NCBI GenBank assembly: GCA_016867725.1
Contig: VGIX01000004.1
Span: 42,133-106,132, forward strand
Origin: Candidatus Effluviviaceae Genus I sp.
Lineage (GTDB): Bacteria; Joyebacterota; Joyebacteria; Joyebacterales; Joyebacteraceae
Length of the DNA: 64,000 nucleotides
Reading direction: 5' to 3'
Position numbers and translations under genes: made by a program. This document shows, one piece after another, positions 1 to 8,125 of the stretch (its first letter is position 1; every line of letters starts with the position of its first letter). The notes under the pieces were generated by a model. The model searched no databases. It was not told where the DNA came from and saw nothing but the letters and a program-made list of their open reading frames with translations.

Positions 1-1
1 C

Positions 2-751
2 TGCGGAGCCTGCGTGCCCGGTGTGGCCGACGAGAGCGTCTCCCTCCGCGTGCGGGCGTACGACGGCGCGGCGACCGCCGACGGGCTGGGGCACGTCAAC
101 ACGACGACGAGCGCGAACCCCATTCTGTCAGTTCCTGTCGTCTTCGACGTCGCCGGCCCGATCCACACGTCGAGCACGGTGCAGGCGCCGGGTCCCCGCT
201 TCACGCCGGGGCAGATGATCACGATCTCCACGAGGTGGGACAGCCGGGGATACACGATTGCCGCCGACTTCAGCCGCGTGGACAGCGAGTTCCTCCCCGG
301 CCTCGTGCAGGTCATCGACTCGGGCGGGGGCACGTACCTCGTGAAGTACGTGACGTCGGACGCGAACGCGCTCCTGCCCGTGACGAACGCGCGGGTCATC
401 ATCACGGCGACGGACGCCTTCCAGCGCTCCGTGCCGGATTCGTCGGTGACCGTTTCGGTCGCGACGGGGTCGAGCGAGGTCGAGGCATTCGAGCTGGACC
501 GGAACGCGTTCGATCCGTCGGCCGGCGAGTCGGTGACCATCGGCCTCGGAGGCGGATCGGGGATCTCTCGGGTCGCGGTCTACAACGCCGCGGGCGCGCT
601 CGTGCGCTCGATCGAGGCGAGCGGGGCGTCGTCCATCGCGTGGGACGGCCGCGGCGACGACGGCGAGGCGCTTTCCAGCGGCGTCTACTTCGTGCGGATC
701 CGGTCGGGCGGAAACGAGGCGGTGCGCAAGGTGGCCGTCGTCAAGCGATAG
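2..751 (+). CDS. Secreted protein, C-terminal part, with FlgD/T9SS-type tail (5' truncated by window edge)
   Basis: The reading frame is open from base 2, so the start lies before the window and only about 249 C-terminal residues are seen. The last 60 residues form a FlgD-like Ig fold, with the signature pieces VAVYNAAGALVRSI, WDGRGDDGEALSSGVYFVRI and a basic end (VRKVAVVKR). In FCB-group bacteria such tails resemble type A sorting signals of the Por (type IX) secretion system or are simple surface beta-sandwiches. The rest is beta-rich with no family I recognise, probably further Ig-like repeats. The next gene, 20 bases on, is a PorV-like barrel, which fits a secreted cargo. Function of the missing N-terminal part is unknown. 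Confidence 0.75.
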   Translation, partial: CGACVPGVADESVSLRVRAYDGAATADGLGHVNTTTSANPILSVPVVFDVAGPIHTSSTVQAPGPRFTPGQMITISTRWDSRGYTIAADFSRVDSEFLPGLVQVIDSGGGTYLVKYVTSDANALLPVTNARVIITATDAFQRSVPDSSVTVSVATGSSEVEAFELDRNAFDPSAGESVTIGLGGGSGISRVAVYNAAGALVRSIEASGASSIAWDGRGDDGEALSSGVYFVRIRSGGNEAVRKVAVVKR

Positions 752-771
752 ACGAGCCGGGAGGAACGAGC

Positions 772-2265
772 ATGAGGTCGACTCTGGGCGCGGCGGTTCT
801 CTCTCTTCTCGCGGCGGCCGCCACGGCCGGTGCGGCGACGGGGACGTCCGGGGCGCAGTGGCTTTCCATCGGCGCGGGCGCGAGGGCCGCGGCGCTCGGG
901 GGCGCCTACGTGTCGCTCGCGGACGACGCGGCGGCCCTGAGCTGGAACCCGGCCGGTCTGGCCCACGGCGATGGACACAGGCTCACGCTGTCGCACGTCT
1001 CGTGGCTGTCGGGCGCGACCTACCAGCACGGCGCGTACGCAGGTCGCCTGGGATCGAGCGGAGGGTTCGGGCTCTCGCTCGAGCAGGGCGGGCTGCGCTG
1101 GGACAACACAGGCGACGGCGACTTCGAGGCCGGCGACTTCTGCGGCGCGCTCGGATACGCAAGGCAGCTTCGCGAGGCGATCGCCGTAGGAGCCGCGCTC
1201 AAGCTCGTCTCCAGCAGGCTCGGCGACGACGACGCGTCGTCGTACGCGCTCGACGCCGGCGTGCTGTACGAGCCGTTCGAGAACGTCTCGGTCGGCGCGG
1301 CCGTGCGGAACCTCGGCCCCGGGATGGACTTCGGAGGAGGGGCCGACCCGCTTCCGGCCACCGTCGCCGCCGGAGCGTCGTGCGCGTGGCGCGACGTCGT
1401 CGTGGCGCTCGACGTGGAGAAGCAGAACGACCTCGGGCCTGCCGCGCGGGCCGGCGTCGAGTACCGGCCGCTGCGCGGCGTCGCGCTTCGGGGAGGCGCC
1501 GTGCTCGGGCCCGAGAGCGCTCTGTCGGCGCTCTCCGCCGGCGTGGGGCTGTCGTGGAACGAGCGGTGGGCGCTCGACTACGCGTTCCGCCCGTCCGAGC
1601 TCACCGACACGCACCACTTCTCGTTGTCGGCGGCGCTCGGAGGCGCCGCCGGCGCCGCGCCGGTCCCGGCGTCGGGAGCAGCGGCCGTCCCGGCGGCCTC
1701 CGCGCCCCAGACGCACATCGTCGTCGTGAGCGCCCTCGCGCGGGAGGCGATCGCCGAGGCGATCGATCGGATGACGCTCCCGCCGCGCTCGGACGTCTAC
1801 GTGGCGCTCGTCGACAAGCACGACGCGAGCTGGCTCGTGCAGTCGCTCATCAACGAGAAGCTCACGTCCATGGGACACGTGGTGAAGTCCGGCGCGATCA
1901 GCGGCGACGAGACCGGGGGCGCCTACCAGGTGTCGTTCCGCGTCGTCTCCTGCCAGGTCTCGCTGCCGAGGACGTGGCGTGAGTGGATGGTGGGGCCGAA
2001 GCGCGCCGAGCGGCGGACGGACGTGGACATCTACTTTCAGCTGTCGGACGCGTCGGGCAACGTCATGTGGGCCGGCAACGCGCGGCGCGAGCGCCGCGAG
2101 GTCGTTCCCGGCGCGCTCGTGGGCCAGCTCGCGACGCCCGGGCAGGCGTTCGCTTCCCCGGAGCTCAAGGAGGGCGGGTGGGACAAGGTCCTCGAGCCGG
2201 TCATCGTGGCGGGGATCGTGGGCGGGCTCATCTATCTCTTCTACACGAGCAAGGCGTCGAGCTGA
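772..2265 (+). CDS. PorV/UPF0164-like outer-membrane barrel fused to an unknown C-terminal domain
   Basis: The 497-residue product begins with a signal peptide (about residues 1-22, ending AGAATG). Residues 25-290 have the PorV/UPF0164 pattern: a GAGARAAALGGAYVSLADDA opening followed by WNPAGLA, then alternating aromatic strands. PorV proteins are outer-membrane barrels that shuttle type IX cargo. An Ala/Pro-rich linker (about 290-312) leads to a 170-residue alpha/beta domain that is not part of PorV, ending in a hydrophobic segment near 476-492 (VIVAGIVGGLIYLFYTS). The second domain starts like a TolB or CsgG-type periplasmic domain but I cannot assign it. A GAGG ribosome site lies 7 bases before the ATG. 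The gene follows a probable cargo gene and precedes a TPR lipoprotein. Confidence 0.75.
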   Translation: MRSTLGAAVLSLLAAAATAGAATGTSGAQWLSIGAGARAAALGGAYVSLADDAAALSWNPAGLAHGDGHRLTLSHVSWLSGATYQHGAYAGRLGSSGGFGLSLEQGGLRWDNTGDGDFEAGDFCGALGYARQLREAIAVGAALKLVSSRLGDDDASSYALDAGVLYEPFENVSVGAAVRNLGPGMDFGGGADPLPATVAAGASCAWRDVVVALDVEKQNDLGPAARAGVEYRPLRGVALRGGAVLGPESALSALSAGVGLSWNERWALDYAFRPSELTDTHHFSLSAALGGAAGAAPVPASGAAAVPAASAPQTHIVVVSALAREAIAEAIDRMTLPPRSDVYVALVDKHDASWLVQSLINEKLTSMGHVVKSGAISGDETGGAYQVSFRVVSCQVSLPRTWREWMVGPKRAERRTDVDIYFQLSDASGNVMWAGNARRERREVVPGALVGQLATPGQAFASPELKEGGWDKVLEPVIVAGIVGGLIYLFYTSKASS

Positions 2266-2293
2266 GCCTGTCTCGCTCGAAGGAGGACCGAAC

Positions 2294-3055
2294 GTGATCA
2301 CGTCCCGGCGCACGGCTCCGGTCTTGGCAGCGCTGCTCGCGGTCGTCGCGATCGCGCTCTTCGGCTGCTCCTCGATGCCCGAGATCGGCAGCGACGTCAC
2401 GACCGAGGACGCGTACGCTCTCGGCGTGGCCGCGGCCGAGAAGGGAGACCACCTCTACGCCATCGAGGCGATGAACCGCGTGCTCGCGCGGTCGCCCCTC
2501 CACGAGCTGGCCGACGACGCGCTCCTGGCGCTTGCGAAGTCGCGCCAGGCGATGGGCGACTACCCCGCGGCCGAGCAGGAGTACCACCGTGTCCCCGCGG
2601 AATACCCGCGCTCGCCGCTCGTCGCGGAGGCCGCCTACAGGCTCGGGCTCACCTACTACGACCAGTCGCGCCCCGCGGCCCTGGACCAGACGATGACCGA
2701 GCGGGCGATCGCGCAGCTGTCGCGCTTCCTGACCGAGCACCCGGACAGCCCGTTCACGGAGCCGGCCCGGGAGAGGGTCGCGGAGCTGCGCTCGAGGCTG
2801 GCCGAGAAGACCTACGAGAGCGGCCGCCTCTACGTGCTGCTCAAGAGCGGGCGGGCCGCGCGCGTGTACTTCGAGGCCGTGGCGCGCGACTACGCCGACA
2901 CGCCGTGGGCGCCCAGGGCGCTCCTCGCGCTGGCGCGGAGCGCGGCGACCGACGGCGCGCACGACGAGGCGCGCGCGGCCTACGAGCGGCTGGTCCTCCT
3001 CTATCCGCAGAGCGACGAGGCCGCGGCGGCCGCGCTCGAGATGGCCGCGCCGTAG
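2294..3055 (+). CDS. TPR lipoprotein, BamD/YbgF-like
   Basis: A GTG start preceded by AAGGAGGA gives a 253-residue protein. Residues 1-25 are a lipoprotein signal ending in the lipobox LFGC (Cys25). The mature part is made of tetratricopeptide-type helical pairs (for example KGDHLYAIEAMNRVLARSP, GDYPAAEQEYHRVPAEYP, GAHDEARAAYERLVLLYPQS), as in BamD and in the Tol-associated protein CpoB/YbgF. BamD would fit a BAM complex with BamA encoded at 19775, but the repeats alone cannot separate BamD from other TPR lipoproteins, and length matches BamD (about 245). It lies 28 bases after the PorV-like gene and 21 before nadD, probably in the same transcript. Confidence 0.75.
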   Translation: MITSRRTAPVLAALLAVVAIALFGCSSMPEIGSDVTTEDAYALGVAAAEKGDHLYAIEAMNRVLARSPLHELADDALLALAKSRQAMGDYPAAEQEYHRVPAEYPRSPLVAEAAYRLGLTYYDQSRPAALDQTMTERAIAQLSRFLTEHPDSPFTEPARERVAELRSRLAEKTYESGRLYVLLKSGRAARVYFEAVARDYADTPWAPRALLALARSAATDGAHDEARAAYERLVLLYPQSDEAAAAALEMAAP

Positions 3056-3076
3056 CCTCCCGCCGCCCCGGAGGGG

Positions 3077-3664
3077 GTGTTCCCGTTGGCGACAGGTCTC
3101 ATGGGGGGGACGTTCGACCCCATTCACATCGCGCACCTCGTCATGGCCGATCAGGCCGTGGCTCAGTTCGGCCTCGTCCGGCTGATCTTCGTGCCGGCGC
3201 CCCGTCCGCCGCACAAGGGGGACGGAGCGGAGGCGTCGTTCGAGGACAGGCTCGAGATGGTCAGGCGGGCGATCGCCGGGAACCCGCGCCTCGCGGTGTC
3301 GGACATCGAGTCCCGGCGCTCCGGGCCGTCGTACACGATCGACACGGTCCGCGCCGTGGCCGCGGAGCTTCCCGGCGAGGAGCTCACGTTCGTCGCGGGA
3401 TCGGACAGCCTGACGCAGCTTGCGGCATGGAAGCTGCCCGAGGAGCTCCTCGCCGCGTGTCGGTTCGTCGTCGCGCCGCGGCCGGGCTTCGCCATCGAGC
3501 GGACGGAGCCCAGGTTCGCCGACCGCATCGCGGTTCTGGACATGCCCGCGCTCGACGTGTCCTCGCGGGACATCCGCCGGAGGCTCCGCCGGGGGGCGAG
3601 CATCCGCTACCTCGTTCCTCCCGAGGTCGAGGCCTTCATCAGAGAGAAGAACCTCTACACATGA
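3077..3664 (+). CDS. nadD: Nicotinate-nucleotide adenylyltransferase
   Basis: This cytoplasmic enzyme adenylates nicotinate mononucleotide to deamido-NAD in NAD synthesis. The 195-residue product opens with the nucleotidyltransferase signature GGTFDPIHIAH (residues 10-20), has the family segments PPHK and GSDSL, and ends with the SSRDIRRRL version of the ISSTxIR motif near residue 160. Length is normal. GTG at 3077 has a purine-rich GGAGGGGG run directly upstream; a TTG at 3086 is a weaker alternative. Its stop overlaps the ATG of polA (ATGA), so the two are translationally coupled. The NAD genes nadA and nadB lie far away at 31369-33947. Confidence 0.93.
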   Translation: MFPLATGLMGGTFDPIHIAHLVMADQAVAQFGLVRLIFVPAPRPPHKGDGAEASFEDRLEMVRRAIAGNPRLAVSDIESRRSGPSYTIDTVRAVAAELPGEELTFVAGSDSLTQLAAWKLPEELLAACRFVVAPRPGFAIERTEPRFADRIAVLDMPALDVSSRDIRRRLRRGASIRYLVPPEVEAFIREKNLYT

Positions 3665-6387
3665 AGCCCGCGACGGACCGGCTCACGGCGGCGCCCGCGG
3701 GTCCGTCGGGCTCGCCGGACCTCTGCCTGGTCGACGGCAGTGCCCTGGCCTACCGTTCGCACTTCGCGTTCATCAGGAACCCGCTTCTGAACTCGAAGGG
3801 CGCGAACGTGAGCGCGGTCTACGGGTTCGTGTCGTCTCTGCTGCCCATCCTCGAGCGCGTGGCGCCTCGGCTCGCCGCGGTCGTGTTCGACACGCCGGAG
3901 CCGACGTTCCGCCACCGCGAGTTCGCGGCGTACAAGGCGACGCGGCCGCCGATGCCCGACGACCTCGTGCAGCAGCTCGACGGCATCAGGGACGTCGTCG
4001 AGGCGCTCGGGATCCCCGTGCTGGCGGTCCCCGGCTACGAGGCCGACGACGTCATCGGCACGCTCGCGGTCGCGGCCGCGGCGAAGGACCTGCGGTCCCT
4101 CATCGTGTCGGGCGACAAGGACCTCCTGCAGCTCGTCGGCCCGCTCGTCACGGTGTACGACCCCGGCAAGGACATCGAATTCTCGCCGGCCGAGGTCGCC
4201 TCGCGGTTCGGCGTTCCGCCGGAGCGCGTCGTCGACGTGCTGGGGCTCATGGGGGACTCGTCCGACAACATCCCGGGAGTGCCCGGCGTGGGGAAGAAGA
4301 CGGCCGTTGAGCTCGTCGCACGGTTCGGCGCGATCGAGGACGTGGTGGCGCACGCCGACGAGATCTCGGGCCCGGCGCGAAGGAGGAACGTCGTCGAGCA
4401 CGCCGCGCAGGCGCTCGCGAGCCGCGCGCTCGCGACGATCCGCACCGACGCGCCGGTCGGCGCCGCCCTCGACGACCTCGCGCGGCGCCAACCCGACCGG
4501 GAGAGGCTCGTGGCGCTCTTTCGCGAGCTCGAGTTCCCGTCCTTCCTCAGACGCCTCGTGCCGGAGGAGACGCCCGAGGAGCGGGAGCGCGGGCGGGCCT
4601 ACGAGGTCGTGGGCGACGAACGGGCGCTCGAGGCGCTGGTCGGCGAGCTCAGGACGTCCGAGGGCTTCGCCGTGGACCTCGAGACGACCTCGCTCGACCC
4701 GACCGCGGCGGAGATCGTCGGGATCTCGTTCTCGCGCGCGGCGTGGCGCGCCTGGTACGTGCCCGTCGGGCACGGCGGAGCGGGCCTCGGCCGGGAGGCC
4801 GCGCTCGCCGCGCTTCGACCGCTTCTCGAGGACGCCTCCGTGCCGAAGGCGGGGCAGAACCTCAAGTTCGACTACGCCGTGCTGCGCTGTCACGGCATCG
4901 AGCTTGGCCCGGTCGCGTTCGACACGATGCTCGCCTCGTACCTTCTGGACCCGGAGAAGCGGTCGCACGGGCTCGCCGCGCTCGCCCTCGAGCGGCTCGG
5001 CAGGACGATGACGCCCATCGAGGACCTCATCGGGAGGGGCAGGGAGCAGCTCACGCTCGCGGAGGTCCCGCTCGACGACGTCCGCGACCACGCCTGTGCC
5101 GACGCCGAGGTCGCGTGGAGCCTTGCGGAGGTTCTCAGGCGCGAACTGGACGCGGCGGGCCTCTCGCCGCTTCTGCGCCAGGTCGAGCTTCCTCTCGTTC
5201 CCGTCCTCGCGAGGATGGAACTCGCGGGTGTGGCCGTGGACACCGAGCTCCTCGGGAAGCTCGCGGAGAACTACGGGCGCGAGGCCGAGGCGCTTCGGCG
5301 CAGCGTCTGGACGGCGGCGGGAGTCGAGTTCAACCTGGACTCGCCGAAGCAGGTGGGCGAGGTGCTCTTCAACGCGCTCGGCCTGAGGAAGGGACGGCGC
5401 ACGAAGACCGGCTACTCGACCGATGAGAGAACGCTCCTCGCGCTCGCGGCGAAGCACGAGATCGCCGGGCTTCTCCTTTCGTACCGGCAGCTCACGAAGC
5501 TCAAGGCCGGCTATCTCGATGCTCTCCCGAAACTCGTGAGTCCGCGGACCGGGCGTGTCCACACCACGTACAACCAGGCGGTGGCGGCCACCGGGCGGCT
5601 GTCGAGCAGCAACCCGAACCTCCAGAACATCCCGACGCGGACGGACCTCGGCCGCGAGGTCCGCAGGGCGTTCGTCGCCGGCCCGGGCCGCGTGCTCGTG
5701 TCGGCGGACTACTCGCAGATCGAGCTTCGGATCATGGCGCACCTGTCGGGCGACGAGGGGCTTGCGGACGCCTTCCGCGCGGGCAAGGACCTCCACAGGG
5801 CGACCGCGGCGCTCATCTTCGCGACCCCCGAGGAGTCCGTGACGAAGGCGCAGCGCGACTGGGCGAAGACGGTGAACTTCGGCATCATGTACGGCATGAC
5901 GGCGTACGGCCTGGCGCGCGAGCTCGGCATCGAGCCCGCCGAGGCGCAGGCGTTCATCGACCGGTACTTCGCGACGTACCCGCGGGTGAAGGAGTATACT
6001 GAGCGGGCGGTCCGGGACGCCGAGCGCACCGGGTGGTCGTCCACGCTGCTGGGCCGCCGCCGCCCCATCAGGGGGCTCTCGGCTGGTAACCAGGCGGCCA
6101 GGGCGCTCGCCGAGCGCACGGCCGTGAACACGCCCATCCAGGGGAGCGCGGCTGACATGATCAAGCTCGCGATGATCGAGGCCGACCGCGCGATCGCCGA
6201 GGGCGGGCTTCCGGCGCGGATGGTCCTGCAGGTCCACGACGAGCTCGTGTTCGAGGCGGACGAGGGCGCGGCGGGTGACGTCGTCGCGCTGGCGCGGCGG
6301 TGCATGGAGCGCCCGCCGGGCGTCGAGCTCGACGTGCCCGTGGCGGTCAACGTCGCCGTCGGGGCGAGCTGGTACGAGGCGCACTAG
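3661..6387 (+). CDS. polA: DNA polymerase I
   Basis: The 908-residue product has all three PolA modules. Residues 18-300 are the 5'-3' flap nuclease (LCLVDGSALAYRSHFAF, then YEADDVIGTLA and SGDKDLLQL). Residues 325-500 are a 3'-5' exonuclease that keeps its acidic residues (DLETTSLDP, QNLKFDYAVL, ADAEVAW), so proofreading is likely active. The polymerase part shows motif A (SADYSQIELRIMAHLSGD, near 683), motif B (WAKTVNFGIMYGMTAYG, near 735) and motif C (LQVHDELVFE, near 855). The enzyme removes primers and fills gaps in replication and repair. It overlaps nadD by four bases and is followed after 8 bases by coaE. Confidence 0.97.
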   Translation: MKPATDRLTAAPAGPSGSPDLCLVDGSALAYRSHFAFIRNPLLNSKGANVSAVYGFVSSLLPILERVAPRLAAVVFDTPEPTFRHREFAAYKATRPPMPDDLVQQLDGIRDVVEALGIPVLAVPGYEADDVIGTLAVAAAAKDLRSLIVSGDKDLLQLVGPLVTVYDPGKDIEFSPAEVASRFGVPPERVVDVLGLMGDSSDNIPGVPGVGKKTAVELVARFGAIEDVVAHADEISGPARRRNVVEHAAQALASRALATIRTDAPVGAALDDLARRQPDRERLVALFRELEFPSFLRRLVPEETPEERERGRAYEVVGDERALEALVGELRTSEGFAVDLETTSLDPTAAEIVGISFSRAAWRAWYVPVGHGGAGLGREAALAALRPLLEDASVPKAGQNLKFDYAVLRCHGIELGPVAFDTMLASYLLDPEKRSHGLAALALERLGRTMTPIEDLIGRGREQLTLAEVPLDDVRDHACADAEVAWSLAEVLRRELDAAGLSPLLRQVELPLVPVLARMELAGVAVDTELLGKLAENYGREAEALRRSVWTAAGVEFNLDSPKQVGEVLFNALGLRKGRRTKTGYSTDERTLLALAAKHEIAGLLLSYRQLTKLKAGYLDALPKLVSPRTGRVHTTYNQAVAATGRLSSSNPNLQNIPTRTDLGREVRRAFVAGPGRVLVSADYSQIELRIMAHLSGDEGLADAFRAGKDLHRATAALIFATPEESVTKAQRDWAKTVNFGIMYGMTAYGLARELGIEPAEAQAFIDRYFATYPRVKEYTERAVRDAERTGWSSTLLGRRRPIRGLSAGNQAARALAERTAVNTPIQGSAADMIKLAMIEADRAIAEGGLPARMVLQVHDELVFEADEGAAGDVVALARRCMERPPGVELDVPVAVNVAVGASWYEAH

Positions 6388-6395
6388 GAGGCGGG

Positions 6396-7007
6396 GTGTT
6401 CCGCGTCGGCCTGGTCGGCGGCATCGGCACGGGGAAGAGCGAGGTCGCGAGGCTCCTCGAGGCCCGCGGCGCCGCCGTGATCCGCGCCGACGATCTGGCC
6501 CGCGAACTGGTCGAGCCGGGCACGCCGACGTTCCGCGCGCTCGTCGAGTCGTTCGGGGAGACGATCGTCGCGCCGGACGGGCGGCTCGACCGACGCGGGC
6601 TCGGGAGCATCGCGTTCGCGTCCGAGGAGGCCCTGGCGAAGCTCAACGCGATCACGCACCCGCCGCTCGTCGAGGCCATCGCGCTCCGCCTCGAGGCCGT
6701 GGAGCGCGAGCGCGGCCGCGGCGTCGTGGTCGTCGAGGCGGCGCTCCTCGCGCAGTGGGACGTGCTGGACCTCTTCGACCTCGTGGTCGCCGTCCGCGCG
6801 CCGCTCGAGACCCGGATCGAGCGGCTGGCGCGCGACGGGCTCTCGCGGGAGGACGCGCTCGCGCGGATGCGGGCGCAGCGTGACGAGGAGGCGCTCGTCG
6901 GGTCGGCGGGCGCGGTCATCGACAACGACGGCACGCTCGCGCGGCTCGAGTCGCGGGTGAACGACCTCTGGGAGTCGGTGCCGCCCGAGGAGAGGAACGC
7001 CGCATGA
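6396..7007 (+). CDS. coaE: Dephospho-CoA kinase
   Basis: CoaE phosphorylates the 3' hydroxyl of dephospho-CoA, the last step of coenzyme A synthesis. The 203-residue product starts with a P-loop GGIGTGKS (residues 8-15), followed by the family segments IRADDLARELVEPG and DRRGLGSIAF, and THPPLVEAI. The conserved late segment RIERLARDGLSREDALARM is a typical CoaE lid. GTG 6396 is chosen because the P-loop then sits at the normal distance from the N terminus and GGAGG lies just upstream. The TGA overlaps the ATG of prfB (ATGA). polA-coaE adjacency is a common bacterial arrangement. Confidence 0.94.
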   Translation: MFRVGLVGGIGTGKSEVARLLEARGAAVIRADDLARELVEPGTPTFRALVESFGETIVAPDGRLDRRGLGSIAFASEEALAKLNAITHPPLVEAIALRLEAVERERGRGVVVVEAALLAQWDVLDLFDLVVAVRAPLETRIERLARDGLSREDALARMRAQRDEEALVGSAGAVIDNDGTLARLESRVNDLWESVPPEERNAA

Positions 7008-8093
7008 GCAACGGTCTGGACAAGGAGCTCCGCGGGATCAGCGCCCGCATCGGGGAGCTCAGGAGCTACCTTTGACACGCCCGCGAAGGAGAAACGGCGG
7101 GGCGAGCTCGAGGCGCTGACGGCCGCGGCCGGCTTCTGGCAGGACGGCGCGCGCGCCAAGGGGATCATCGACGAGCTCAACGCGCTCAAGGCGTGGCTCG
7201 AGCCGATCGCGGCGCTCGAGCGGCGCGTCGAGGACGCGCGCGCGCTCGTCGAGATGGCCGACGAGGAGGGCGGCGAGGCGGAGGAGGAAGCGCGGAAGGA
7301 GGTCGCGTCGCTCGCGGAAGAGCTCGGCGCGCTCGAGTTCCGCAAGATGCTCTCGGGCACGGACGACGAGCGCGGGGCGATCCTCGCGATCCACCCCGGG
7401 GCCGGCGGCACCGACTCGCAGGACTGGGCGCAGATGCTCCTTCGCATGTACCTCGCGTGGGCGGCCCGGAAGGGCTACGACGTGCAGCTCATGGACGTTC
7501 AGCCGGGGGACGGGGCGGGCATCAAGAGCGCGACCGCCCTCGTGAAGGGCCAGTACGCCTACGGCTACCTCAGGGCGGAGGCCGGCGTCCACCGGCTCGT
7601 GAGGTTGTCGCCGTTCGACGCGGCGCACCGGCGGCACACGTCGTTCGCGTCCGTCGCGGCGTACCCGGACGTCGAGGAGGAGAACGACGTCGAGATCAGG
7701 GACGCCGACGTCCGCGTGGACTTCTTCCGCGCGAGCGGCCCCGGCGGTCAGCACGTCAACAAGAGCTCGACGGCCGTCCGCGTCACGCACATTCCGACGG
7801 GGATCGTGGTCTCGTGCCAGAACGACCGCTCGCAGTTCCGGAACCGCGAGAACGCGATGAAGGTGCTGCGCGCGCGGCTCTACGCGATGCGCGAGGAGGA
7901 GCGCCGGAAGGAGCAGGAGGCGGCGGCGCCGGAGAAGAAGGACATCGCGTGGGGAAGCCAGATCCGGTCGTACGTCCTGCACCCCTATCAGATGGTGAAG
8001 GACGTGCGGACGGGCCTTGAGACGTCGAACGTGGGCGGCGTGCTCGACGGCGCGCTCGACGAGTTCATCGAGGCCTATCTCAAGGCGAGCTGA
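7004..8093 (+). CDS. prfB: Peptide chain release factor 2, expressed by +1 programmed frameshift
   Basis: RF2 recognises UGA and UAA stops and triggers peptide release. The frame opened by ATG 7004 runs 23 codons to an in-frame TGA at 7073-7075. Slipping one base at CTT-T and resuming with GAC at 7074 gives a continuous product of 362 residues, the normal RF2 length. The stop-reading tripeptide SPF is present (VRLSPFDAAHRRHTSF), as is the catalytic GGQ loop (GPGGQHVNKSSTAVR). SPF rather than PxT separates it from RF1. The product must therefore be annotated as join(7004..7072,7074..8093). The gene overlaps coaE by four bases and precedes lysS, the same prfB-lysS order as in many bacteria. Confidence 0.96.
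7061..7076 (+). promoter_or_regulatory. Programmed +1 frameshift site of prfB
   Basis: The bases read AGG AGC TAC CTT TGA C. A Shine-Dalgarno-like AGGAG lies just before the slippery CTT codon and an in-frame TGA followed by C, a weak termination context. This matches the autoregulatory element known from E. coli prfB: when RF2 is scarce the ribosome pauses at UGA and slips +1 to continue. The spacing between AGGAG and CTT-TGA is slightly longer than in E. coli (AGGGGG-TAT-CTT-TGA-C). Confidence 0.95.
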
Positions 8094-8125
8094 GGCGACG
8101 AAGAGAGCGCGGCAAGGAGGGTCAC

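Noticed and set aside
5993-6000. TATACT within polA
   Set aside because: Coding sequence of the polymerase domain, no -35 partner and no gene boundary nearby.
3655-6384. A 909-codon open frame on the minus strand over polA
   Set aside because: It mirrors polA and its product is Arg/His/Asp-rich low-complexity sequence without domains, as expected for antisense frames in GC-rich DNA.
7073-7075. TGA in prfB as a sequencing error or a pseudogene
   Set aside because: The complete RF2 frameshift element surrounds it and both parts encode conserved RF2 sequence.
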